64,000 nucleotides of DNA from DASZHJ01 sp035581425 (GTDB taxonomy: Bacteria; Pseudomonadota; Alphaproteobacteria; ATCC43930; CGMCC-115725). The notes under the pieces were generated by a model that saw only the letters and a program-made list of their open reading frames with translations, had not been told where the DNA came from and did no database searches. Shown piece by piece: positions 33,706 to 42,507 of this stretch. Made by a program: the position numbers and the translations under genes. The first letter of the stretch is position 1; every line of letters starts with the position of its first letter. The stretch covers positions 38,059-102,058 of the forward strand of contig DATJVP010000090.1 of NCBI GenBank assembly GCA_035581425.1. Reading direction: 5' to 3'.

Positions 33706-34494
33706 TCAATCCCGATAGGAAGGGTCGCGCCGATCGAGGAGTCGCAGCATCGTCGGCCATTCGAGCAGGCCCCAGGGCCGGCGCACCTCCGGAAGGTAAA
33801 GATGCGCGGTCTTTTCAGCCACGGCGGCAGCCGGAAGCGTCACTTCCTGTCCGCCCGCGAGCGCATCGACCTGCGCCTGGCAGGCTCGCTCCAGCCAATA
33901 GATCGTGTTGAAGGCTTCTGGCACCGTCGGCGCGCAGACCAGGAGGCCGTGGTTCCGCAGGATCATGGCACGATGCTCCCCGAGGTCGCGCACCAGGCTC
34001 TCGCGCTCCGCCAGATCTACCGCGGGGCCCTCGTAATCGTGATAGGCGATCTGACCGTAGAAACGCATCGCCGTCTGCGTCAGCGGAAGCAGCCCGCATT
34101 TCTGCGCGGAGACCGCCATTCCCGCGCGGGTGTGCGTGTGGATCACGCACTGCGCGTCCGCGCGCGCGGCGTGGACTGCGCTGTGAATGACGTAGCCCGC
34201 GTGGTTCACGGGGTAGTCGTGATCCGGCTGAAGCACGACCTTCCCCTCGAGATCGATCTTCACGAGGCTCGAGGCGTTGATTTCGTCGAAGAGCAGCCCA
34301 TAGGCATTGATGAGGAAGTGATGATCCGGCCCCGGCACCCGTGCGGTGATGTGCGTGTAGATCATGTCGGTCATGCCGTAATGCGCGACCAACCGATAAC
34401 AAGCGGCGAGATCGACCCGGGTCTTCCATTCTTCGGGACTGACGCGCTCGCGAATCGGCTTGCGCGCTGGGTTAAGCGGCGTCGCTCGTGCCAT
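33706..34494 (-). CDS. Class II aldolase/adducin family protein
   Basis: 262 residues. The fold binds zinc through histidines seen in VIHTHTRAGMAVSA and ILRNHGLLV, with an upstream NAYGLLFDEI segment. Known members cleave fuculose phosphate or ribulose phosphate, or decarboxylate hydroxyaromatic or sugar acids. Lack of a phosphate-binding set cannot be judged here. It is monocistronic or leads nothing obvious: the next minus gene upstream is a DNA glycosylase 60 bp away. A TATATCAT-like pocket upstream (34520s) may be the promoter. Confidence 0.88.
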   Translation of the reverse strand: MARATPLNPARKPIRERVSPEEWKTRVDLAACYRLVAHYGMTDMIYTHITARVPGPDHHFLINAYGLLFDEINASSLVKIDLEGKVVLQPDHDYPVNHAGYVIHSAVHAARADAQCVIHTHTRAGMAVSAQKCGLLPLTQTAMRFYGQIAYHDYEGPAVDLAERESLVRDLGEHRAMILRNHGLLVCAPTVPEAFNTIYWLERACQAQVDALAGGQEVTLPAAAVAEKTAHLYLPEVRRPWGLLEWPTMLRLLDRRDPSYRD

Positions 34495-34554
34495 CGCTCC
34501 CTCCTCCTCGTCTGCACCTATGATATAGCGCGCACAGCCCAGGTGCGAGGGGCG

Positions 34555-35211
34555 CTATCGTCGTGGCCGCATCGAATCGAGATGCGCGTAGAGATACCAG
34601 ACGGCAACGCTGCGGTAGGGCCGCCAAGATTCCGCGATACGCGGCAGACGGCGGAGAATCCGCGATCGCGGGATCCCATGCAGTTTGGCCGAGGCCGAGA
34701 GTATCGAGACGTCACCGAGTGGCAGCACGTCGAGACGGCCCAAGCTGAAGATCAGATACATCTCCGCCGTCCATCGCCCCACGCCCAGAAGCGACATCAG
34801 GCGCTCCAACGCGGCCTCATCGGAGAGCCTCCGCAGGCGCTCGAAGAAGCGGGGATCGTCGCGCACGGTCTCCGCGAGCGCCCGGAGATAGCGCGCCTTC
34901 GGCCGCGAGACGCCGGCTTCCTTGAACGCGTGATCGGGAAGCGCGAGCACGGCCTCCGGCGTCACCCGCCCGCCGCAAGCTGTGATGATGCGTCCTCGGA
35001 TGGTCGACGCAGCCTTCCCCGAAAGTTGCTGCGAGAGGATCGCGCGGAAGACCTGGGCGAAGCCGCTGCCCTCGCGCCTTAGATTGCAGGGGCCGACACG
35101 ACGGATCAGTTCCGCCATGCGCTCGTCCGCGGTGGAAAGGTGCTTCGCCGCGGCGGCGAGCGCGTTAGCGCGATGAGGGTGCCGGGCGGGAAGTTTGTGA
35201 ATTCGCGGCAT
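34555..35211 (-). CDS. DNA-3-methyladenine glycosylase II (AlkA-like, HhH-GPD)
   Basis: 218 residues from ATG 35211 (MPRIHKLPA). The helix-hairpin-helix LLGVGRWTAEMYLIFSLGR is followed by LPLGDVSI with the catalytic Asp D167. FRAILSQQLSGKAASTIRGR is the usual first conserved helix. It excises alkylated purines from DNA. It lacks the N-terminal extra domain of E. coli AlkA (282 residues), like many short bacterial forms. It is divergent from the hydroxyisobutyrate-dehydrogenase-like gene, with a 79-bp shared region. Confidence 0.93.
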   Translation of the reverse strand: MPRIHKLPARHPHRANALAAAAKHLSTADERMAELIRRVGPCNLRREGSGFAQVFRAILSQQLSGKAASTIRGRIITACGGRVTPEAVLALPDHAFKEAGVSRPKARYLRALAETVRDDPRFFERLRRLSDEAALERLMSLLGVGRWTAEMYLIFSLGRLDVLPLGDVSILSASAKLHGIPRSRILRRLPRIAESWRPYRSVAVWYLYAHLDSMRPRR

Positions 35212-35290
35212 GCAATCGATCCAGCAGGTTTGCTCTTCCCCATCCGTCCCGAACTCGGCACCATCGGCGCCCAGAGAGCGGGAGGTTAGC

Positions 35291-36181
35291 ATGAATGTAG
35301 GATTGGTGGGTCTCGGGCGGATGGGCGCGGCGATGGGCGAGCGGCTCATCGACGTCGGACATCACCTGACGGTGTGGAACCGGAGCGCCAGCAAAGCCGC
35401 CGGTGTCACGGCGCGCGGGGCGCAGCTTGCGGCCTCGCCCGCTGGGGTCGCCGCGGCCTCGGAGATCACGCTGACGATCCTCACGGACGCGAAGGCGATC
35501 GAGGCGGTCTATGACGGGACCGGCGGACTTCTCTCCGGCGAGATCGCCCGGAAGCTCTTCGTCGATATGAGCACGGTGGCACCGGAGACGACGCGCGCGC
35601 TGGCGACGCGCGTTCGCGCGAAGGGCGCGGCTTTTGTCGAATGTCCCGTCGGCGGCACGGTGGGCCCCGCGCGGGAAGGAAAGCTCCTCGGCATGGCCGG
35701 GGGGAACGCTGAGGATTTCGCGCGCGCCAAGCCCGTGCTCGACCAACTCTGCCGGCGCGTCGATTTGCTGGGGCCGAACGGGACGGGCTCTGCGATGAAA
35801 CTCGCGATTAACCTGCCGCTCGCGGTCTATTGGGAGGCGCTCGCTGAGGCGATGTCACTGCTGCGCGACGCCGCCATTCCCCCCGAGAAGATCGTCGAGA
35901 TCATCGCCGATAGCTCCGCCGGCACCAACGTCATCAAGAACCGTGGTGCCAAGCTCGTCGCCGCAATCAAGGAAGGCCCGAAGCCCGAGGTCGGCTTCGA
36001 TATCGATGGCATACGCAAGGATCTCCGGACGATGCTAGCCGTCGCCGACAGCATGGGCGTGGAGCTTCCCGTGAGCGCCAAGGCGCTCACCTGCTACGAC
36101 GCAGCCGCCGCCGAGGGCTGGGGCAATCGCGACGCATCGAACCTCGTGGTGCATCGGCTGGAAAAGGCGAAACGTCGCTAG
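35291..36181 (+). CDS. NAD(P)-dependent beta-hydroxyacid dehydrogenase (3-hydroxyisobutyrate dehydrogenase family)
   Basis: 296 residues from ATG 35291 with GGAGG about 6 nt upstream. The Rossmann motif GLVGLGRMGAAM opens the protein; FVECPVGGTVGPAREGKL is the substrate-binding segment and GSAMKLAINL holds the catalytic Lys. Members oxidise 3-hydroxyisobutyrate, tartronate semialdehyde, or reduce succinic semialdehyde or glyoxylate. Its stop shares a CTAG with the convergent CoA-transferase stop. It may belong with the surrounding catabolic genes, especially the hydroxypyruvate-isomerase-like one, whose product tartronate semialdehyde would be a natural substrate. Confidence 0.92.
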   Translation: MNVGLVGLGRMGAAMGERLIDVGHHLTVWNRSASKAAGVTARGAQLAASPAGVAAASEITLTILTDAKAIEAVYDGTGGLLSGEIARKLFVDMSTVAPETTRALATRVRAKGAAFVECPVGGTVGPAREGKLLGMAGGNAEDFARAKPVLDQLCRRVDLLGPNGTGSAMKLAINLPLAVYWEALAEAMSLLRDAAIPPEKIVEIIADSSAGTNVIKNRGAKLVAAIKEGPKPEVGFDIDGIRKDLRTMLAVADSMGVELPVSAKALTCYDAAAAEGWGNRDASNLVVHRLEKAKRR

Positions 36182-37395
36182 ACCCCTGCAACAAGACCGC
36201 GATCGTGCAGCTCCCCCACCGCACGATCCGTCAGCTTCAGCACTCCCAGAAGAATCTCGTCGGTATGCTCTCCAAGGATCGGCGCGCGTGCGACGGCGCC
36301 GCGCGGCGAAGCCGCGAAATCGAGCGGGCTGCCTGGCATGAGATAGCGACCAATCCCGGGCTGCTCGACGCTCTGGAAGAGCGGATTGGCGGCGGAAGCG
36401 CGGGGATCGTTCCGCAGCATCTCCTGAAAGGTCTGATAGGGTCCCCAGCAAACGCCGGCGGTCTCGAGCGCGTCCGCCGCCGCCGCGAAGTCGCGCTCGG
36501 CGAACCAGCGCTCGAGGATTGCGGTGATCGCGGCGCGGCCTCGGTAGCGATCGCCCTCGCGCGCGAAGTCGAGATCGAGCGCGCGCGCCGCCAGCTCGAA
36601 TTTCTCCCCGAGCCCGGTCGCCTTCTTGAGGGTTTCCCATTGTCCGCGCGTAATCGCGACAAGCATGAGCCGCTTCCCGTCTCGGGTCACGAAATCGTGC
36701 CCGTAAGCGCCGAAGACGTCGTTGCCGTAATGCGGACGCTCGGCGCGGTTGATGGTGGCGTCCGCGATGTAGCCGAGCGTGCCTGCCGTCGCGAAGGCCA
36801 CGTCCGAGAGCGCGATCCGCACGAGCTGGCCTTCGCCGGTCAAGCGACGATGGCGCTCGGCCGCGATCAATCCCAAGGCCGCGCTCTGCCCCGTCACGAG
36901 GTCCCAGGCGGGCACGACGTTGTTGACGGGCCCCGCCACATCCGTAGGCCCGGTCAAATAGGCGAAACCCGCCGCGGCGTTGACGGTGTAGTCGAGCGCG
37001 GTCCGCCCCGTCGGATCCCCGGTGATGTTGACCATAACTAGGTCCCCGCGCAGCTTTCTCAGGGCCTCGTAGTCGAGCCAGCCGGTCGCGGGAAAATTCG
37101 TGATGAAGAGACCGGCATTCTCGCCGGGCGCGGTGATGAGCGCCTGCGCGAGCTCGCGGCCCTCCGGCTTCGCGATGTCGATCCGGATCGAGCGCTTGCC
37201 CTTGTTGAGCGCCGCCCAATAGAGGCTCTTGCCTTCGGCCGTCACGGGCCAGCGATTGGCATCGAGCCCACCGCCCAAGGGGTCGATGCGGATCACATCC
37301 GCGCCGAGTTGTGCGAGCGTCATGCTCGCGGAAGGCGCCGCGACGAAGGCTGCGCTCTCCACAATCCGCAATCCCCGGAGGATGGCGTTGCTCAT
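36178..37395 (-). CDS. Family III CoA-transferase (CaiB/BaiF)
   Basis: 405 residues. N-terminal LRGLRIVESAAFVAAPSAS and GADVIRIDPLGG are family signatures, and the catalytic Asp is expected in VVPAWDLVTGQSAA. The enzyme moves CoA between carboxylic acids through an aspartyl anhydride. The start overlaps the stop of the upstream MaoC-like gene by 4 nt (ATGA). The pairing of a CaiB-type transferase with a FAS1-like hydratase recalls mesaconyl-CoA transferase and mesaconyl-C4-CoA hydratase, but both families are broad. Confidence 0.93.
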   Translation of the reverse strand: MSNAILRGLRIVESAAFVAAPSASMTLAQLGADVIRIDPLGGGLDANRWPVTAEGKSLYWAALNKGKRSIRIDIAKPEGRELAQALITAPGENAGLFITNFPATGWLDYEALRKLRGDLVMVNITGDPTGRTALDYTVNAAAGFAYLTGPTDVAGPVNNVVPAWDLVTGQSAALGLIAAERHRRLTGEGQLVRIALSDVAFATAGTLGYIADATINRAERPHYGNDVFGAYGHDFVTRDGKRLMLVAITRGQWETLKKATGLGEKFELAARALDLDFAREGDRYRGRAAITAILERWFAERDFAAAADALETAGVCWGPYQTFQEMLRNDPRASAANPLFQSVEQPGIGRYLMPGSPLDFAASPRGAVARAPILGEHTDEILLGVLKLTDRAVGELHDRGLVAGV

Positions 37396-38246
37396 GCGAG
37401 CGTCGCCTCCGCCGTCATGGCGGCAGCGCCCTCATGATCGACGGCGGCGAGGCGCACGCTTCGCCCATCTGCCGCGGGCCAGCCGCGCACCGTGAAGGGC
37501 TCCGGCGAGAAGAGCGGCCTGCGCGCACGGAAAGAGAAGCCGGTGACGCTCGCTTCCGGTCGCTCGCGGCGTACGAGGTCGAGCAGCAACGTCGCGATCA
37601 GAGGCCCGTGCACGATAAGACCGGGATAGCCCTCCACCTCCGTGACATAGGGGTAATCGTAGTGGATGCGATGTCCGTTGAAGGTGAGCGCGGAGTAGCG
37701 AAAGAGCATCAAGGGATCGGGCTGAACCTCGCGCTGCCACGGCGCGGGCTCGACCGCCTCCGCGGGGCCGCCGCCTTCAGCGCCGCGTGAGGCACCGCGG
37801 TAGACGATGTCCTGGCTCTCCTCGAGCGCGATCTCCCCGCGGACGGAATAGCGCTGCACCACCGTGACGAAGACGAGATCGCCGGTGCGGCCCTGCTTGC
37901 CCTCGAGACTTTCTATCTCTGAGACGCGCGTGACCTCGTCGCCGATGGCGATCGCACGATGAAAGGCGAGACGCGCGCCCGCGAACATGCGCCGCGGCAG
38001 TGGCACCGGCGGCATGAATTTGCCGCGAGCGGTATGCCCATCGTCGCCGACCTCGCCAGGGCGCGCCGCGCTCAGGAAATAAAGGCGATGCCAGCCCGGC
38101 GGTAGCGCATCGCCGTGTCTGTAGGGGGGATCGTCGCGGTCGAGAGTTGCGGCGTGCAGCGTCGCCGGCACCGGCGCGATCGTATCGACCTTCGTCTCGG
38201 TGCGACCGACATATTGGCGCAGCTTCGCGAGCTCTGCGAGGTCCAT
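37392..38246 (-). CDS. MaoC/FAS1-like acyl-CoA hydratase
   Basis: 284 residues. Two hot-dog repeats: an N-terminal FAS1-like dehydratase domain and a C-terminal one containing FSALTFNGHRIHYDYPYVTE and GLIVHGPLIATLLLDLV. In active MaoC-type hydratases an Asp/His pair works in these positions; here H-x-x-H-Y-D and HGP are both present. It hydrates an enoyl-CoA or dehydrates a 3-hydroxyacyl-CoA. Size and pairing with the CoA-transferase match mesaconyl-C4-CoA hydratase-like proteins. It lies 56 bp after the LLM gene. Confidence 0.9.
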   Translation of the reverse strand: MDLAELAKLRQYVGRTETKVDTIAPVPATLHAATLDRDDPPYRHGDALPPGWHRLYFLSAARPGEVGDDGHTARGKFMPPVPLPRRMFAGARLAFHRAIAIGDEVTRVSEIESLEGKQGRTGDLVFVTVVQRYSVRGEIALEESQDIVYRGASRGAEGGGPAEAVEPAPWQREVQPDPLMLFRYSALTFNGHRIHYDYPYVTEVEGYPGLIVHGPLIATLLLDLVRRERPEASVTGFSFRARRPLFSPEPFTVRGWPAADGRSVRLAAVDHEGAAAMTAEATLA

Positions 38247-38302
38247 GGTGCCGCTCCCTCGGCGTTGCTGCGGCGGAGCCTAGCGCAGCGCGGCTCCCTC
38301 GC

Positions 38303-39445
38303 CTAGGCGGCGCGCAGTCTCGGCATCACCTCGCGCGCGAAGCGCTCCATGCTCCCCTTGGTGAGATCGTGCGGGAGCGTGCCGAATTGCAGCAGCGCCA
38401 GGAGTTGGCCGAAGCCGATCTGCTTCTGGCGCTCCGCGAGGGTCTGGCGGACGGTATCGGGGCTGCCGCAGATGAACATTCCCTTCTCGATCCAATCGTC
38501 GATGGTCTGTGCGCCGCCGGTGATCGCGCCCTTCGCGCGCGCGATGCCTTTCATCGATGCCATCGACAGATATCCCGGCGGCAGAAGCATCTCCGGCGGC
38601 ATGCGCAGAAACTTGTTGATGAAGGCCTCGATGTGCGGCTTCGCCTCGCGATGCGCGCGGGCGTCCGTGTCGGCGACGTAGATCGGCAAAGCCCAACCGA
38701 GCTGCTCCGGACCCGCCTGGTAGCCCTGCTTCTCCGCCTCCTCTTTGTACATCGCCATGTAGCGCGCGAGCGCGCTGACGGGGCTGAAGGTCTGGAGATA
38801 GGTGTAGCGCCGTGAGGAATGCGAGGCCCATTCGATTGTCTCGCGGCTTCCCTGCGAGGGAATCCAGATCGGCGGGTGCGGTTGCTGGAAGGGCCGCGGC
38901 CAGGTGTTGACGTAGTTGAAGTGGTAGTACTTTCCCTCGAACGCGAAGGGACCGGTCTGGGTCCAGGCGCGCAGGATCAGGTCGTGCGCCTCGTGGAAGC
39001 GGTCGTGCGATTCCGCGGGATTGGCGCCGGAGGAGTGATACTCGGCGCCGATCCCGCGCACGAAGCCCGCGATGAGGCGCCCGCCGGAGATGGTGTCGAG
39101 CATCGCGTACTCCTCAGCCACCACCAGCGGGTTGTTGAGGAGCGGGAGGGCACGGCCGAGCACGGCGATCCTCGCGCGCTTGGTGTTCCGCGCGAGAATG
39201 CCCGCCATGACGCCGGGGATGGGCATGAGGCCGTAGGCGTTCTGATGATGCTCGTTGACGCCGATCCCGTCGAAGCCCAGGACATCGGCATATTCGAGCT
39301 CGTCGAGGTAGCGATTGTAGAGACCATGTCCGCGGGAGGGGTCGTAGTAGCTGTTGGGAAGCGTCACCCAGGCGGAATTGTATTTCTCGCTGTAGCTCTG
39401 ATCGAGGTCGGCGTAAGGCATCAGATGGAAGAAATAGAACTTCAT
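38303..39445 (-). CDS. LLM-class flavin-dependent oxidoreductase (luciferase-like)
   Basis: 380 residues, full length. It opens KFYFFHLMPYADLD, followed by GFDGIGVNEHHQNAYGLMP, the bacterial-luciferase-like signature, then SGGRLIAGFVRGIGAEY and PPIWIPSQGSRETIEWA. These TIM-barrel enzymes use FMNH2 or F420 for monooxygenation. The flavin reductase is not in the window. Its start overlaps the alpha/beta hydrolase stop by 4 nt, so the oxygenated product may be the hydrolase's substrate. Confidence 0.92.
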   Translation of the reverse strand: MKFYFFHLMPYADLDQSYSEKYNSAWVTLPNSYYDPSRGHGLYNRYLDELEYADVLGFDGIGVNEHHQNAYGLMPIPGVMAGILARNTKRARIAVLGRALPLLNNPLVVAEEYAMLDTISGGRLIAGFVRGIGAEYHSSGANPAESHDRFHEAHDLILRAWTQTGPFAFEGKYYHFNYVNTWPRPFQQPHPPIWIPSQGSRETIEWASHSSRRYTYLQTFSPVSALARYMAMYKEEAEKQGYQAGPEQLGWALPIYVADTDARAHREAKPHIEAFINKFLRMPPEMLLPPGYLSMASMKGIARAKGAITGGAQTIDDWIEKGMFICGSPDTVRQTLAERQKQIGFGQLLALLQFGTLPHDLTKGSMERFAREVMPRLRAA

Positions 39446-40227
39446 CGCCTCGCCTCCGCGACGAAGCCCGTGAGCGTGCGAACGAATTTCTCCGCCAGCT
39501 CGACGTGCGGGAGGTGCCCGCAGCGCTCGAAGATCTCAAGACGCGCGCTGGGAATGAGATCGCGATAGGCCTCGCCATAGGCCGGCGGAAAGACCTTGTC
39601 GCTGTCGCCCCAGATCAGCAGCGTCGGTACGTCGATGCGATGCAGCCATTTCCGGAGCTGCGGGTCGTACAGCCGCGGCTGCCAGCCGAGCTTTGCCGTG
39701 GCGAGCGCATTGCGGAGCTGCAGATCTTGCTCCTCGTCCGAGAGCGGCGTCGCAAGCGCCGCTTCCGCGAATTTGGGATCGGCGAAGACGTTTCGCATCG
39801 TCGTCTCCGGCGACCACAGGAAGATATCGCCCTTGGGAACACCCTTGACGTGAATACCTGCGGCCGAGACGAGGGTCAGCGTTGCGAGATCGCGCGTCGA
39901 GCGCACCGCGAGCTCCGCAGCGATCCAGCCTCCCATGGAGTTGCCGACGAGATGCACGCGCCCGAGCCCGAGCGCCTTGATGAAGTCGAGATAGAAGAAG
40001 GCGAGATCGCCGACATCGTCGAGCCACTCCGGCATTTCCGAGCGCCCATAGCCCGGGTGCTCCGGCACCACGAGGTCGAAGCGCTCGGCGAGGGAGGCCA
40101 TGAAGGGCAGCCAGCGCGACGCCCCGCGCGCGCCGTGCAAGAAGAGCATCGGCTCTCCCTGCCCCGCGCGCTTGACGCTGACTGCGCATCCGTCGACGCG
40201 GAGCGTCGACTCCTTTACCTCCGGCAT
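39442..40227 (-). CDS. Alpha/beta hydrolase of the LLM operon
   Basis: 261 residues from ATG 40227. Complete triad pattern: S97 in GNSMGG, Asp in WGDSDKVFP and His in CGHLPHVE. Oxyanion HGARGASRW at 31-39. The cap and sizes resemble C-C bond hydrolases and lactonases. It lies between the SAF oxidoreductase (13-bp gap) and the LLM enzyme (4-nt overlap), which implies a shared pathway. The substrate may be the ester or diketone made by the LLM enzyme. Confidence 0.92.
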   Translation of the reverse strand: MPEVKESTLRVDGCAVSVKRAGQGEPMLFLHGARGASRWLPFMASLAERFDLVVPEHPGYGRSEMPEWLDDVGDLAFFYLDFIKALGLGRVHLVGNSMGGWIAAELAVRSTRDLATLTLVSAAGIHVKGVPKGDIFLWSPETTMRNVFADPKFAEAALATPLSDEEQDLQLRNALATAKLGWQPRLYDPQLRKWLHRIDVPTLLIWGDSDKVFPPAYGEAYRDLIPSARLEIFERCGHLPHVELAEKFVRTLTGFVAEARR

Positions 40228-40240
40228 CGCGCGCCCCCGA

Positions 40241-41608
40241 TCACTCCGCCGCGGATTTGACTGCGCCGGGCGCGGGCGCGAAGCGTCGCTCCATCTCCCG
40301 GCGGTAGCGCACGGCCTCGGCGGTTTCGTCGACGATGACATCGCTCCACCGCACGATCTCGCCCTCCGCGATCGCGCGCCGCAGCGTCACCTTGTGCGCG
40401 AGTCCGATCGGCAGTCCGCCCTCGCGAAGCGAGTCCGCAGCGGGCATCAGCTTTCCCCAGACGGTAAAGCCGCCCTCGCCGTCGAGCACCTCGCTCGCCG
40501 CGAGCGGGCGCTTTGCCGTCGCAACGACGTCGCCGCGGAAACCGCGTGCCGCGCCCGTGGGCTCGTGTCGCAAGGCCGCTGAGGCGACGGAAATACCGAG
40601 CTCGAGGCCGATCAGGTGATAAGGCCGGTAGAGCGCGGCATAGCGGCCGCTGGGATCGGTGACGACGCCATATTCGCTGAAGCAGCGCGCGACGTAGTCG
40701 CTGGGCGCCTCGAAGACGACATAGACGCCCCAGCGGAGATCGCGGAAGACGGGCCTGCCGTCGCGCTCGAGCGAGGAGATCACCTCGGGCTGCCCCTTGT
40801 GATCGAGGATGCCGTCCGCGCCGGGGTGGAGAAGGCGAGGGAGGTCGTCGACACCGCAGGGCGGGAAACGCAGCCCGCCCTTGGCGGGCGTGAGCCCCGT
40901 CGCGTTTGCCACCGCCGCCATCTCGATCCCGGATTTGGTGCCGTCGAGGAAGGAGTTGAACATTTGCGAGTTCATGCCGCCGAGCTGTGCTTGCTCGGGC
41001 GTGAGGCCGTAATGGCCCCAGACGGTCTCCGGCGTCGAGGCGTGATAGATCGGGAGATACTTCGTCCCCTTCCCCGCCGCGGTCACCTCGAAGCCTGCGG
41101 CGCGCGCCCAGTCAACGAGCTCCGCAATAAGCGCGGGCTGATCGCCATATGCCATGGAGTAGACGACGCCGGCCTTCCTTGCCCGCTCCGCGAGCAGCGG
41201 CCCCGCGAGAACGTCCGCCTCGACGTTGACCATGACGATATGCTTGCCGTGCTCGATCGCAAGGAGCGCATGGCGAATGCCCGCGGCGGGAACACCGGTC
41301 GCGTCGATCACGACCTCGATCTGCGGCGCGGCGATCATCGCGGCGGCGTCGTCACCGATGAAGGTGCTGCCGCTCGCATGGGCTTGGTCGAGGCTCGCGG
41401 CAGCGATACGCTCGGCGTGCCAGCCCACGCGGAGTAGGGCCTCGCGCGCCCGCGCAGGTGCAAGGTCGGCCACCGCCATCAAATGCAGGCCCGGTGTGCG
41501 CAGCGCCTGCGCCAGGAACATAGTGCCGAACTTGCCGGCGCCGACGAGGCCGACGCGGATCGGCTTACCCGCCTCCGCGCGCTCCAGCAGCAGACGATGC
41601 AGATTCAT
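40241..41608 (-). CDS. NAD(P)-dependent oxidoreductase with C-terminal SAF domain
   Basis: 455 residues. The N-terminal Rossmann fold (RVGLVGAGKFGTMFLAQAL, 18-36) resembles homoserine dehydrogenase-like proteins; the C-terminal SAF domain (about 370-445, GGLPIGLAHKVTLRRAIAEG) resembles antifreeze-like or altronate-dehydratase modules. Members near sugar-acid genes convert 4-carbon or 5-carbon sugar derivatives, such as apiose or erythrulose route oxidoreductases; this one is not assigned. It is the first gene of a five-gene minus operon behind a clear promoter. Confidence 0.88.
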   Translation of the reverse strand: MNLHRLLLERAEAGKPIRVGLVGAGKFGTMFLAQALRTPGLHLMAVADLAPARAREALLRVGWHAERIAAASLDQAHASGSTFIGDDAAAMIAAPQIEVVIDATGVPAAGIRHALLAIEHGKHIVMVNVEADVLAGPLLAERARKAGVVYSMAYGDQPALIAELVDWARAAGFEVTAAGKGTKYLPIYHASTPETVWGHYGLTPEQAQLGGMNSQMFNSFLDGTKSGIEMAAVANATGLTPAKGGLRFPPCGVDDLPRLLHPGADGILDHKGQPEVISSLERDGRPVFRDLRWGVYVVFEAPSDYVARCFSEYGVVTDPSGRYAALYRPYHLIGLELGISVASAALRHEPTGAARGFRGDVVATAKRPLAASEVLDGEGGFTVWGKLMPAADSLREGGLPIGLAHKVTLRRAIAEGEIVRWSDVIVDETAEAVRYRREMERRFAPAPGAVKSAAE

Positions 41609-41637
41609 GCCAACGGCGCTCCTCTCTCGCCCGAGGC

Positions 41638-41666
41638 TCTATAGCACGGCCGCCCAGTGGACCAAA
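41638..41666 (-). promoter_or_regulatory. Sigma70-type promoter for the SAF-LLM-MaoC-CoA-transferase operon
   Basis: Minus strand -35 TTTGGT (41661-41666), 17-bp spacer, -10 TATAGA (41638-41643). The leader would be about 22 nt and includes AGAGAGGAG near the ATG as a ribosome site. It lies in the 105-bp gap with the divergent hydroxypyruvate-isomerase-like gene. Confidence 0.55.
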
Positions 41667-41713
41667 CCGCACGCGCTATCGCGCTGCTGGCGAAATCCTG
41701 TACTCTCGCGGCG

Positions 41714-42496
41714 ATGCCTAGATTGGCCGCCAACATCTCCTGGCTCTTCACGGAAGTGCCCCTCCTCGATCGCTTCGCCGCCGCGGCGGCGGCGGGCTTC
41801 TCCGCGGTCGAGTGTCAGTTCCCCGGCGATGCTCCGCCCACCGAGATCGCGGCGCTCCTGCGAAAGCACGGCCTCACACTCGCGCTCTTCAATATGTTTG
41901 CCGGCGACTACGCCAAGGGCGATCGCGGGATGGGGGCGCTCCCGGGACGCGAGACGGAATTCATGGCGGGGATTGAGCGCGCCCTCGAGCTCGCGCGCGC
42001 CACAGGATGCACGCGGATCCACGCGCTCGCAGGCCTCTGGCCGGAAGGCCGGCCCAAGTCCCAGGGCGAGGAGACCTACGTCGCCAATCTGCAGCGCGCT
42101 GCAGACCTCGCCGCTCCACATGGCGTCACCATCCTGATCGAGCCCCTCAATTCCAGAGACAACCCCGGCTATTTTCTCAACACTTGCGCCGATGCGCTCA
42201 GGACGATCGAGCGCGTGGGCCGCGCCAATCTGAGCCTGCAATTCGACCTCTATCACTGCCAGATAATGGAGGGCGATCTCGCGCGCCATGTCCGATCGCT
42301 GGCGGGACGCTTCGCGCATGTGCAGATCGCGGGGGTCCCTGACCGCAACGAACCCGACATCGGAGAGGTCAATTTCCCCTACCTCCTCGACCTCCTCGAC
42401 GAGACCGGCTACCGCGGCTGGGTCGGTTGCGAGTATCGGCCGCGCGCGGGGACGGTCGCCGGCCTCGGCTGGGCGCGGCGCTGGCTGAACCGCTAG
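41714..42496 (+). CDS. Hydroxypyruvate isomerase-like TIM-barrel protein
   Basis: 260 residues from ATG 41714. The Hyi/OtnI pattern is present: RLAANISWLFTEVPLLDRF start, GFSAVECQFPGD, ILIEPLNSRDNPGYFL with the catalytic Glu, QFDLYHCQIMEGDL and GCEYRP at the end. It interconverts hydroxypyruvate and tartronate semialdehyde, or 2-oxo-tetronate forms. A tartronate-semialdehyde-reductase-like gene (35291) and a class II aldolase (33706) occur in the same region. The following acyl-CoA dehydrogenase starts 11 bp downstream. Confidence 0.92.
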   Translation: MPRLAANISWLFTEVPLLDRFAAAAAAGFSAVECQFPGDAPPTEIAALLRKHGLTLALFNMFAGDYAKGDRGMGALPGRETEFMAGIERALELARATGCTRIHALAGLWPEGRPKSQGEETYVANLQRAADLAAPHGVTILIEPLNSRDNPGYFLNTCADALRTIERVGRANLSLQFDLYHCQIMEGDLARHVRSLAGRFAHVQIAGVPDRNEPDIGEVNFPYLLDLLDETGYRGWVGCEYRPRAGTVAGLGWARRWLNR

Positions 42497-42507
42497 GCGG
42501 GACCCGC